Source: Geminocystis sp. NIES-3709 (lineage in GTDB: Bacteria > Cyanobacteriota > Cyanobacteriia > Cyanobacteriales > Cyanobacteriaceae). Taken from it: 64,000 nucleotides of DNA. The notes under the pieces are model-generated. The model saw nothing but the letters and a program-made list of their open reading frames with translations, was not told the origin of the DNA and did no database searches. The position numbers and the translations under genes were made by a program. Below are positions 40,231-48,752 of the stretch, piece after piece (within the stretch, counting starts at the first letter, position 1; each line of letters begins with the position of its first letter). The stretch is taken from NCBI RefSeq assembly GCF_001548115.1, contig NZ_AP014821.1, positions 2,111,262 through 2,175,261 on the forward strand, given 5' to 3'.

Positions 40231-40318
40231 GATTTTTTTGAATAATTTTTTTGAGTTTTTCTTTTAGTTTACCCACATCTTTTTTAGCTTCTTTGGTAAA
40301 TCGTATTTGATAAACCAT
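40208..40318 (-). pseudogene. RelE-type toxin, N-terminal fragment
   Basis: Minus-strand ATG at 40318 encodes MVYQIRFTKEAKKDVGKLKE and 16 more residues before a stop. The MxYxIxFTKEAxKDxxKL start is that of RelE/ParE-superfamily toxins (usually about 85-95 residues). Its ATG overlaps the stop of a preceding frame ending GIDDGLGDID (TAATG), likely the antitoxin tail. Both genes are almost entirely lost. Confidence 0.55.
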
Positions 40319-40403
40319 TAATCAATATCTCCCAACCCATCATCTATACCATTTCCTGTACATTTTACTCAAATGTCATTCTATTTTTAAAAACCACAAA
40401 AGT

Positions 40404-41087
40404 TTAATCCTTAACACGTTGACGTTGGAGAGATTGGCGAACAATTTTAAATAATTCTTTTCTATTTGTCTCCACATTACCTGAAAGGTTACGATCGTGA
40501 ATACGCTTATAAAGTAAAACTTCGGGGATGAAACCATAAAGAATTTGATAATCTTTTGCCCTCGTAAACCACTCAACATCACAACCAATGGTAAACTCAG
40601 TATTAAATTGTCCAATATCCTCAAACAAGGATTTCCGAGCCATTAAAGTACCGGGTGTACGTCCAAGTTGTTCTTCTTGTAATAATTTTTTTCTAAACCC
40701 TTGTCTCAATTCACATCCTAAATCTAAAAACAATTGCACTCGTCCGTAACTATATTGAATTTCTGGATTTTTGATAAAATCATTAACTTGAATACTTAAT
40801 TTATTTTCACACCATCGATCGTCATGATCAAGAAATGCAATTAAATCCCCCCCAGCAACATTAATCCCCGTATTACGAGCATTAGCTAAACCTGTTTCAG
40901 TTTGTTGAACATAACGAATATTACGATAAGATTTAGCAATATCGGGGGTTTTATCTGTTGAATCTCCGTCAACGACAATAATTTCATCAGGTTGATAAGT
41001 TTGATTTAAAACACTTTCAATTGCCCTTGTAAGGTATTTTTCTCCATTTTGCACAACAATAATGACGCTAACAGTAATTTTATTCAT
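40404..41087 (-). CDS. GT2-family glycosyltransferase
   Basis: 227 residues. VSVIIVVQNGEKYLTRAIES, IIVVDGDSTDKTPDI, NARNTGINVAGGDLIAFLDH and the DHDD metal site are classic GT2 (GT-A) motifs. Short, cytosolic, no membrane segment. It is 59 bp downstream of a second GT2 gene and probably the last gene of the PqqD/HprK-like operon. Acceptor unknown. Confidence 0.9.
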   Translation of the reverse strand: MNKITVSVIIVVQNGEKYLTRAIESVLNQTYQPDEIIVVDGDSTDKTPDIAKSYRNIRYVQQTETGLANARNTGINVAGGDLIAFLDHDDRWCENKLSIQVNDFIKNPEIQYSYGRVQLFLDLGCELRQGFRKKLLQEEQLGRTPGTLMARKSLFEDIGQFNTEFTIGCDVEWFTRAKDYQILYGFIPEVLLYKRIHDRNLSGNVETNRKELFKIVRQSLQRQRVKD

Positions 41088-41146
41088 ATTCGTGCATAAT
41101 ATTTTGAGATTAAAATTAATATTTAAGTTGATATAGCATTATTTCT

Positions 41147-41857
41147 TTAAACATTTTTTTGTCGGCGTTGATCTAAATTATTCTTTAAAATTTTTAACCA
41201 ACTTTGACGATGAAGATTTTTTAATTTAGTTTCATCATACTGAGAAATAAGACTGTTTTTATGTCGTCGATAAAGTAAAATAACTGATTTTAAAACAGCT
41301 CTATTAAGATTATTTTCTTTGATTCTTACTAAAAATTCGACATCTTCACTATGACGTAAATTTTCATCAAATAATCCAATTCTCTCAAACACTGATTTTC
41401 TATAAATAAAAGTACCTATATTAAAAGGTAAACGAGGTTTTCCAAATTTTTTATTTATACTATTAGTCTGTAAGTCATTTTCAATTCTAAAATTTTGTAA
41501 ATGTCCTTGAACAATATCAACTTGTGGATTATTTTGCAGAAAATCAACATAACTTTTTAAAATATTAGGTGTCCATAAATCATCACTATCAAGAAAAGCA
41601 ATTAAATCTCCTTGAGCAATTTTTATTCCTGTATTACGAGCTGAAGAAGCACCAGCATTTTGTTGATAAATATATTTAGCAACATCTTTAAATTTATAGG
41701 CAACTTCCGCTGTTTTATCTGTTGAACCATCATCTACAATAATAATTTCTAAGGGTTGATAATTTTGTTTAATAATACTTTCAATCGCTTCACCTAAAAA
41801 TTCTTCTCCATTGTAAACTGGAATAATGACACTAGCAAATAGTTGCTTTAATTTCAT
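41147..41857 (-). CDS. GT2-family glycosyltransferase
   Basis: 236 residues. ASVIIPVYNGEEFLGEAIES, IIVDDGSTDKTAEVA, ARNTGIKIAQGDLIAFLDSD and DSDDLW mark a GT2 enzyme, similar in length and order to its downstream neighbour; the pair may be an old duplication. Its ATG overlaps the stop of the HprK-like gene (ATGA), so translation is coupled and the two products probably act together. Confidence 0.92.
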   Translation of the reverse strand: MKLKQLFASVIIPVYNGEEFLGEAIESIIKQNYQPLEIIIVDDGSTDKTAEVAYKFKDVAKYIYQQNAGASSARNTGIKIAQGDLIAFLDSDDLWTPNILKSYVDFLQNNPQVDIVQGHLQNFRIENDLQTNSINKKFGKPRLPFNIGTFIYRKSVFERIGLFDENLRHSEDVEFLVRIKENNLNRAVLKSVILLYRRHKNSLISQYDETKLKNLHRQSWLKILKNNLDQRRQKNV

Positions 41858-42891
41858 AATATTAGTTGTGATATTACTTCTGAAATTTGTTTAATATCCG
41901 TTCCTAAATTAAGATAAAAACAAGGAATTTGTCGAAGGAGATTTCCCATCAGTTTCAAACTTTGTCGTTTATCACCCGGTAGCTGAAATATTGAACTTGG
42001 TGCAAGAGCTTTTAATCCAGCGATCGAAGATGCTTCCTCAATATTAGTATCTATTTTTCCAGTTATTCTCGGAATTAAAACGGTTTTTAAGGGAAAACTG
42101 GATAAAATTTTTTGAGGAAAATACTCATAAATAAAATATAGTGCTTTTTCTCCCTCAAAGTGATCAGTATTACTACTGATATTCTTTAAAAAAGGCAATC
42201 TATCTAAATCATCTACATTTTTTTTCCCAGTACTATAAAGACTTAAAACTCTAGGAATAGGCTCTAATTGAACTAGACAATAGTCATCACTGGCATAAAA
42301 TAATTCCGAATGGAGACAAGCTAAAGCTGTTGTCGATTTTCCTGAACCACCTTTCCCGACTAATAATACTCCTCCGTTGGGTTTTCCAACAGCCCCTCCA
42401 TGACATAACTGTATTTTATATTGACTAAACCAAAAGTAAAAAATTTCTCGTAGGGGAGCACCTATTTCCCAATAAGGAATAGTATTTGGATCTTTTACCC
42501 AATAAATTCCTATTCCATTTTCTTTATCCAACATAGATAATCCAATAGAAGTTCGTCTAAAAATAGTGCAAAAACGATGATTATTAAAACCTTGAATTAA
42601 TCCATCTTGCCCATAATCATCAATACTCCAAGGAGGTGAAGGCATTTTTACACCAGTGGATTTACTATCCCACAATAAAATTGTTAAATCAGGATTGTTG
42701 GAAATTCTTATCCTTAAATGTTCCAAAGCCTTTGTTAAGTAAGGAATAAGAGTATTTCCTGCAAAACGAAGTTTAACGGTTAAATTTCCTATTCTATAAA
42801 AGTACTCAACAGGATTACCTGAAATATCGATCGCTTCTTCTGATTTACGGGTAAATTCTGCAAAAAAAACGGATGGATTACTTATACTCAT
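41854..42891 (-). CDS. HprK-like P-loop kinase of a PqqD-linked system
   Basis: 345 residues from ATG at 42891; the frame is open to an ATG at 42951 that would overlap the PqqD gene by 44 bp. The Walker A motif GGVLLVGKGGSGKSTTALAC (about residue 175) with an adjacent CHGGAVG strand and YASDDYCLV is the HPr-kinase-like fold seen in peptide-modifying systems rather than true HPr kinase: the usual N-terminal HprK domain is absent. In lasso-peptide clusters related kinases phosphorylate a peptide. Here no cyclase or protease gene is nearby. It overlaps the next GT2 gene by 4 bp. Confidence 0.78.
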   Translation of the reverse strand: MSISNPSVFFAEFTRKSEEAIDISGNPVEYFYRIGNLTVKLRFAGNTLIPYLTKALEHLRIRISNNPDLTILLWDSKSTGVKMPSPPWSIDDYGQDGLIQGFNNHRFCTIFRRTSIGLSMLDKENGIGIYWVKDPNTIPYWEIGAPLREIFYFWFSQYKIQLCHGGAVGKPNGGVLLVGKGGSGKSTTALACLHSELFYASDDYCLVQLEPIPRVLSLYSTGKKNVDDLDRLPFLKNISSNTDHFEGEKALYFIYEYFPQKILSSFPLKTVLIPRITGKIDTNIEEASSIAGLKALAPSSIFQLPGDKRQSLKLMGNLLRQIPCFYLNLGTDIKQISEVISQLIL

Positions 42892-42907
42892 CAATGTGAT
42901 AGTGTAT

Positions 42908-43357
42908 CTATACTTGCTTGGAATTAGGCCATCCTGTCTCATCAACATCATGAATGGGATCTAATGTTAATAAATCTTGCATATCGGTATATTTTTGTAA
43001 TTGAGGAATTTTAAATTCTAGTTTTTCTATATTCTCATTTCCTTCTGCTGATAAAGAATAATTAGTTTTACTCTGCGATCGCACCTTAGGTAAAGATAAA
43101 ATAATATCTTCTTCCACTAATTGAGCAATTAGATTTTCAACACTTATTTCAATTTCTTTTTGACTACAAAAATATCTCTTAGATAAATCTGAAATAATTT
43201 CCTGATAAGATAATCCATTTTTAATACCATTCCAAATATCTGCTCCCGTATCAAGAAGGCTGTAATAATAACCTTCATCCAGATTAATAATCATAACTTC
43301 ACCATCAATGGTTTCTTCAGCAATTTTTTTTGTATTAATTTGAAAACTATTATCCAT
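42908..43357 (-). CDS. PqqD-family peptide-binding protein
   Basis: 149 residues. EETIDGEVMIINLDEGYYYS, LDTGADIWNGIKNGLSYQEI and a helix region to about 85 form a PqqD/RRE winged-helix domain, which in RiPP pathways binds the leader of a precursor peptide. The last 60 residues are an extra tail. First gene of the operon PqqD, HprK-like, GT2, GT2. No precursor peptide gene was found next to it. Confidence 0.82.
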   Translation of the reverse strand: MDNSFQINTKKIAEETIDGEVMIINLDEGYYYSLLDTGADIWNGIKNGLSYQEIISDLSKRYFCSQKEIEISVENLIAQLVEEDIILSLPKVRSQSKTNYSLSAEGNENIEKLEFKIPQLQKYTDMQDLLTLDPIHDVDETGWPNSKQV

Positions 43358-43477
43358 TGTGATTCTAAATTTTTAATTTTAAATAAAAGGATTTCTATTA
43401 GTACCTGAGTTCAACGCAAAAATATTTCATTTAGGTAGCTATTACCTAATACCTAACAACTAATGCCTAATACCTTT

Positions 43478-46400
43478 TTATTCTCTTTTGTTTAATTCTT
43501 GACGCATCAAGTTTTCTACCTGCTCATATTCACTCATGATTTGCGATATAAGTCTAGAAGAATTTGTTAGATCACCTTTAATGATAGACAATTCGACTTC
43601 TTTTGATAAATCTGCTAATTTCATTGCACCTAAACTAGCACTACTAGATTTGAGGGTATGGGCATTTATTTTGATTTCGGAAAGATTTTTATTTTCTAAG
43701 GCATTGATTAAACCTTGAATTAATTTAGGACTATCTTCCAAATAAGCATTAATTAATTCGCTAAAAACTTCTTCAAAGTCTTCCTCTCCAATCATTTCTC
43801 TTAATTCTGCAATTACCCTCACGTCTAATTGAGTCATAGTTTTTTTAACTTCAGATTTTCTATGATCAATTATCTCTGAAACCGAGTTATTTTTTCTCAG
43901 ATTTTTTAGTTTTTGTACTAAACTTTCCACTCTTACTGGTTTTGATAAATAGTCATCCATTCCTGCTGAAATACAAATTTCTCGATCGCCTTCCATAGCA
44001 TTAGCCGTCATGGCTATAATACAAGGAGGATTGCCCTGAAAATTACCATAAGGAGTTTCCCAAAGAGTGCGAATTTGACGAGTAGCGGTTAAACCATCCA
44101 TTTCTGGCATTTGCACATCCATCAGAATTAAATCATAGGATTGACGACGCAAAGTTTCCAAAACTTCCAATCCATTGGCTACCACATCGGCACGATAACC
44201 TAATCGCTTCAGAATATTGGTAATAACCTTTTGATTGACAATGTTATCCTCAGCAATAAGAATTTTGAGAGGAGCAATACTGGCAATATTATCATAAACT
44301 GAAGAAGTGGCAAGAGTATTTACAGACTTAAAATAATTACCCATATCCTCATGACAAATTTTAGTTAAAATGTCGGATAACTGAGATTGTTTAATGGGTT
44401 TACTTAAAGTTGCACTCCAATTAACTTGTTTTAAATAGTCTTGTATTTCAAAATTACCGATCGAACTTAACAGAATCAAAGGTAAATTTTTATAGGCAGG
44501 TAAAAGACGAATTTGTTTAGCTAAAGTAACTCCATCCATAGAAGGCATTTGCATATCTAAAATAGCTAAATCGAGGGGTTGCTGATTTTTGAGCAAAGAT
44601 AAAGCGGATCTTCCCGAAGAAGTTAGAATAGGCTCCATACCAAGATTATTACATTGAATCATTAAAACCTGACGATTAGTGTCGTTATCATCGACAATCA
44701 ACACCTTTTTACCTCGTAAAATTTCAGAGTTAGAAAGATGAGTTGTAGAGAAAAGATTAGATACATTAGTTTTAATAGTAAAACAAAACATCGATCCATC
44801 ATCATTTAAGCGAGAAGAAACCACCCAATCAGGGGGGTAATTTCCCGTTACGTTGCCTTTACTTTCTACCCACATTTTACCACCCATCATTTCCACTAAA
44901 CGCCGACAAATCGCTAACCCCAATCCCGTACCTCCATAGTTACGAGTAGTAGAAGCATCCACTTGAGAAAAAGCCTTAAATAATCTATCCATACGACTGG
45001 GAGGAATGCCAATGCCAGTATCTTTGACAGTGAAAATTAACTCATATTCTGTAACATGATTATTAATCGGTACGGAATTGTAAATTCCTACAGATAAAAC
45101 AATTTCTCCAGTTTTAGTAAATTTAATACTATTACTGAGTAGATTAACTAATATTTGTCTTAATCTGGTAACATCCCCATTAACAGTAGAGGGAATTTCT
45201 GGGGGGATAAAATAAATTAACTCTAAATTTTTGCTATTAGCCTTTGGTGCCAATAAATCCAAAGATTCTTCTATCACTGTATGAATTGGGAGAGGTTGGT
45301 ATTCTAACTCTAATTTACCTGACTCAATTTTAGAAAAATCGAGAATATCATTAATAATAGTTAGTAAAGTATCTCCACTGGTACGAATAATTTCCGCAAA
45401 CTCTTTTTGTTCATCATTAAGAGGAGTATCTAATAATAATCCCGTCATACCAATAACAGCATTCATGGGAGTACGTATTTCGTGACTCATGGTGGCTAAA
45501 AATTCGCTTTTAGCCTGATTTGCGGACTCTGCTTGTTCTTTTGCTTGTTGTAAATCTTGTTCTACCTTAATTTTATCAGTAATATCAGTAATAGTACCTA
45601 CTAAACGATAGGGTTCTCCATTTTCATCTAAATCTTTATTCCCCTTCGCTAAAATCCAGATATATTCATCATTACTATGTTTTATCCTATGAATATTTTG
45701 ATATAAATCGGTTTCTCCCGACAAATAAGAATGAATATCTTGTAAGTTTTGTTCTAAATCATCGTCATGAATATTCTTAAACCAACTATTAATATTAGAA
45801 GATAAAGGACTATCCTGATAACCGATAATTCGCATCCATGTGGGGGAAAAATAAACTTCATTGCTGTTTAAATCCCAATCCCAAATACCGTCATTAGTAC
45901 CTGAAATAGCTAATTCATAACGTTCGTCTTTTTCTCTTAATAATTTTTCGATCTCTTTTTTTTCTTCTATTTCTTTTTCTAATCTTATAGTGTTTAACAT
46001 CAATTCATTAGTTCTTTCTTCTACTTTTATGGCTAAATTTTCCTTGGAATCTTCTAATTCTTTAAATTTTTCTTGCAATGCTTCAATCATCGATCGATAA
46101 TTATTTGCTAAGATTTCAACTTCTTTAATTTCTGTTTCATCCCAGATAAATAGTTGATTATTCGTTATTTTATTAGGTAAATCTGTAGTAATAACAGCTA
46201 ATCTATTTAAGGGTTTGACCAATTTTTTACTAATTTTATCGGCAAAGAAAAAAGCTATTATCATCACAATATATAAAATACCTAAAGAATTTATATAGTC
46301 TATCTGCAAACTTTCAATATATGGTTTACTTTCTAATTTTACTAAGATAGTCCAAGATAAGTTTTCACTAACAGGAATTTCTTTGACATAAAATGATTGA

Positions 46401-47635
46401 CTCCATCGAGTCATAATTGGGGTTCCTTTTTTTATCGGCAACCATTGATGAATATTATTACCAACAAATTTAATTTCATAATTTTCTTTATCAATATTTG
46501 TCAAGTGTTGTTTATCATTATTTGCCGTAATAATTTTATTATTACTATCTAAAATAAACACAATAACATCATCTTGTAACTTATTAGTATTTAGAGCATT
46601 AGCAAGTTTTTCAATATAAATTGAGCCAAAAACTATACCTTTTAATTGATCATCTTTCAATATAGGATGAACAAGAGTAATATGAGCTATGTTATTATCT
46701 GGAAGTTTATGAATATCTATTACAGTAAATTGGGGATTTTTTTTAATCTTTTCAAACTGATTAATATTACTAACATCTAAACCAATTAAAGGTTCTTGCC
46801 TATAATTTATTAAAGGAGAGGCGGCAATAATAATACCATTTTCATCTGTGACATATAAATCTTGAAAATCATTAAAAATCCTCTTAAAAGTTAATAATTT
46901 ATCTTGTAAAAATGCTTGATTGTTAATATCAATATATCCTATTTCTTCTAATCCAATTCTGCGAATATCATACCAATTTAATAGATTCGATCGCCATTCA
47001 TTTGCCGTATAGTCAAGTTTTTCTATTATTACAGATTGAATATCATCGATTTTATTATAAGTATTAAAAATAGTTATGGTAAGAGCAGGAATTAGAACTA
47101 AACTAATTAACAGGTTAAATAAAGTTTCTTCAAATGATAATAAGATATTTTTATGGCGTAAATTAATTATTTTATTTAAAGGTAAATAATTGATCAATAA
47201 AATTGCGATTAAAGCATTTAAAGTAGCATTAATGGATTGTTTTAGTGCAACTAATATTACTCCTAAAATAGAAACTTTAAGAAGTATTAAGTAAAAAAAT
47301 ATAATAAAAGGAATACCAATAGTCACCCAATAGATAATATTAGCTGATATTAAATTTTTATTTTTTTTCTTCCAAAGATAACTTACAAAAATTGCTTCCA
47401 ATATATATATAATCATTGCATAGGGATGTCCCCATAATGACCAGGTATAACTAGCACTAATTGTAGAGGCAACTATTCCCCATCTACTTCCATAAAAAAA
47501 TATCGTTATCCAGACAAAAATAGTTCCAAAGAGAAAATCTATCCCAAAAAATAGAGGTAGTTTAAAATAATTCCCTAAATAGGCAAAAATGATTAAAATT
47601 AATAACGGAAGACTAACTTTTGTCTTACTTTGCAT
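43478..47635 (-). CDS. hybrid sensor histidine kinase (PAS, HisKA, two REC, HPt)
   Basis: 1385 residues. The N-terminus has about six membrane helices (MASE1-like, 1-190), then a dCache-like extracytoplasmic sensor (about 200-440), another membrane helix near 450 and a HAMP-like segment. A coiled coil leads to a PAS domain (about 570-690, GTNDGIWDWDLNSNEVYFS). HisKA has the phosphorylated His in ATMSHEIRTPMNAV (about 715), followed by HATPase_c (GTGLGLAICRRLVEMMGG), two receiver domains (starting about 978 and 1122; DMQMPSMDG, MDVQMPEMDGL) and an HPt domain with AHTLKSSSASLG (about 1325). All phosphorelay residues appear present. Ligand unknown. Confidence 0.95.
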   Translation of the reverse strand: MQSKTKVSLPLLILIIFAYLGNYFKLPLFFGIDFLFGTIFVWITIFFYGSRWGIVASTISASYTWSLWGHPYAMIIYILEAIFVSYLWKKKNKNLISANIIYWVTIGIPFIIFFYLILLKVSILGVILVALKQSINATLNALIAILLINYLPLNKIINLRHKNILLSFEETLFNLLISLVLIPALTITIFNTYNKIDDIQSVIIEKLDYTANEWRSNLLNWYDIRRIGLEEIGYIDINNQAFLQDKLLTFKRIFNDFQDLYVTDENGIIIAASPLINYRQEPLIGLDVSNINQFEKIKKNPQFTVIDIHKLPDNNIAHITLVHPILKDDQLKGIVFGSIYIEKLANALNTNKLQDDVIVFILDSNNKIITANNDKQHLTNIDKENYEIKFVGNNIHQWLPIKKGTPIMTRWSQSFYVKEIPVSENLSWTILVKLESKPYIESLQIDYINSLGILYIVMIIAFFFADKISKKLVKPLNRLAVITTDLPNKITNNQLFIWDETEIKEVEILANNYRSMIEALQEKFKELEDSKENLAIKVEERTNELMLNTIRLEKEIEEKKEIEKLLREKDERYELAISGTNDGIWDWDLNSNEVYFSPTWMRIIGYQDSPLSSNINSWFKNIHDDDLEQNLQDIHSYLSGETDLYQNIHRIKHSNDEYIWILAKGNKDLDENGEPYRLVGTITDITDKIKVEQDLQQAKEQAESANQAKSEFLATMSHEIRTPMNAVIGMTGLLLDTPLNDEQKEFAEIIRTSGDTLLTIINDILDFSKIESGKLELEYQPLPIHTVIEESLDLLAPKANSKNLELIYFIPPEIPSTVNGDVTRLRQILVNLLSNSIKFTKTGEIVLSVGIYNSVPINNHVTEYELIFTVKDTGIGIPPSRMDRLFKAFSQVDASTTRNYGGTGLGLAICRRLVEMMGGKMWVESKGNVTGNYPPDWVVSSRLNDDGSMFCFTIKTNVSNLFSTTHLSNSEILRGKKVLIVDDNDTNRQVLMIQCNNLGMEPILTSSGRSALSLLKNQQPLDLAILDMQMPSMDGVTLAKQIRLLPAYKNLPLILLSSIGNFEIQDYLKQVNWSATLSKPIKQSQLSDILTKICHEDMGNYFKSVNTLATSSVYDNIASIAPLKILIAEDNIVNQKVITNILKRLGYRADVVANGLEVLETLRRQSYDLILMDVQMPEMDGLTATRQIRTLWETPYGNFQGNPPCIIAMTANAMEGDREICISAGMDDYLSKPVRVESLVQKLKNLRKNNSVSEIIDHRKSEVKKTMTQLDVRVIAELREMIGEEDFEEVFSELINAYLEDSPKLIQGLINALENKNLSEIKINAHTLKSSSASLGAMKLADLSKEVELSIIKGDLTNSSRLISQIMSEYEQVENLMRQELNKRE

Positions 47636-48240
47636 AGTTGATGAAAAATAATTAATAAATTCAACGATTACATCGATTAGTTATCAGTTTTTTACTGTTT
47701 AGTATTATGTTGATTTGAATAATAGACTTATTACAGAAATCAGAAAATCAGGAATAGATAAGGAGCAATAATGAACAAAATTGATAATTTACTATCTATA
47801 ATTGATTTTAATTTTAATTCTCTAAAATATCTAATTTATTTAAAATTTTAAAGAAAACTTTTATCCTCAGATCTTGCACCAACCATAAAAGTTAGTTATC
47901 AAGATAAAAGAAAGTAGATAAAAAATAGACTATACTAACAATAATTGATTTTAACTGTATTAAAATTGATTTTCTCAAGTTTAATTGTTAAATACTCATA
48001 TACTGACAGAATATCTTAATTATGTGAAAATATGGAATAAGTGAATAATGATTAATGAGATTTATGTTTATTATAATTTAACCTGAGTATTGTTTCAGGG
48101 TTTTTACTGAGAAATTTATATATACCTAGATGATGACAGTAATCGTCATTCAGTTTGAATTAAGAAATCAAGAGGAGAGAGATTTGTCAGTGAAATTAAA
48201 TTCATTTGATCTTATGATCTTATTTTTCTGGATAATATCT
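47636..48240. other. 605-bp intergenic region
   Basis: Very AT-rich. A 26-codon plus-strand frame (47771-47851, MNKIDNLLSIIDFNFNSLKY...) is preceded by AGGAG at a good distance but has no recognisable product; its first six residues equal those of RecG here, perhaps by chance. A good AGGAGAGAG lies at about 48172. No promoter of the histidine kinase could be fixed. Confidence 0.35.
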
Positions 48241-48681
48241 TTAATGGAGATAAATAAATGATTTACCACAATCTACTAAAAAACGATTTTTAATGGCTTG
48301 TCGCCCCAATAACATTCTAAAGCCCATAACATCTCGACTCGTTAGGGTTAATTCAATATTCCATTGATGATTACCTAATTTTACTGTACTTATGATCACG
48401 GGCCTAATTTGAGTATGTCCTCCTGAATTAGTAACTTGTCTATATTCTAATAAAGGTGCAATACATTCGATCGTAGTATGGGTATCTCGTTGAAAAGGAT
48501 GTACTTGAAACTTTACCATCTCTCGATCGTCTTTTTTGTAGGTATAGATATGAAAAGCGTGTAATGATGAAGTTCTAGCTCCAGTATCTATTTTTGCTTT
48601 AATTTTGTCAATTCCCAAAGTGGGAAGTCCTAAGTATTCTCGCCAACCAATGAAAGGTAATTGTTTTTTTGTTTGCGTCAT
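48241..48681 (-). CDS. RimK-associated retropepsin-like protease
   Basis: 146 residues. The family often annotated as ATP-dependent zinc protease (DUF785/RimB-type): GWREYLGLPTLGIDKIKAKI, then DTGARTSSLHA carrying the aspartyl-protease-like D-T-G, and GRQAIKNRFLVDCGKS near the end. Members are usually linked to RimK/LysX-type ligases; none is in this window. It is 71 bp downstream of nrdA on the same strand. Confidence 0.88.
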   Translation of the reverse strand: MTQTKKQLPFIGWREYLGLPTLGIDKIKAKIDTGARTSSLHAFHIYTYKKDDREMVKFQVHPFQRDTHTTIECIAPLLEYRQVTNSGGHTQIRPVIISTVKLGNHQWNIELTLTSRDVMGFRMLLGRQAIKNRFLVDCGKSFIYLH

Positions 48682-48752
48682 TTTTACAAGAAAGAAAAAA
48701 CGAAAAGAGGGCAGAAAATTAATACATTTCTAATCCCCCATTTCTTATTAAT

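Noticed and set aside
40404-43357. Lasso peptide gene cluster
   Set aside because: Only PqqD-like and HprK-like parts are found; no Asn-synthetase-type cyclase, transglutaminase-type protease or precursor peptide is seen within several kb.
43358-43477. Precursor peptide before the PqqD gene
   Set aside because: Best minus-strand frame is ten codons (MKYFCVELRY) without a ribosome binding site.
47771-47851. 26-codon gene with AGGAG
   Set aside because: Only low-complexity I/L/N/F residues, no neighbour link; recorded within the gap entry.
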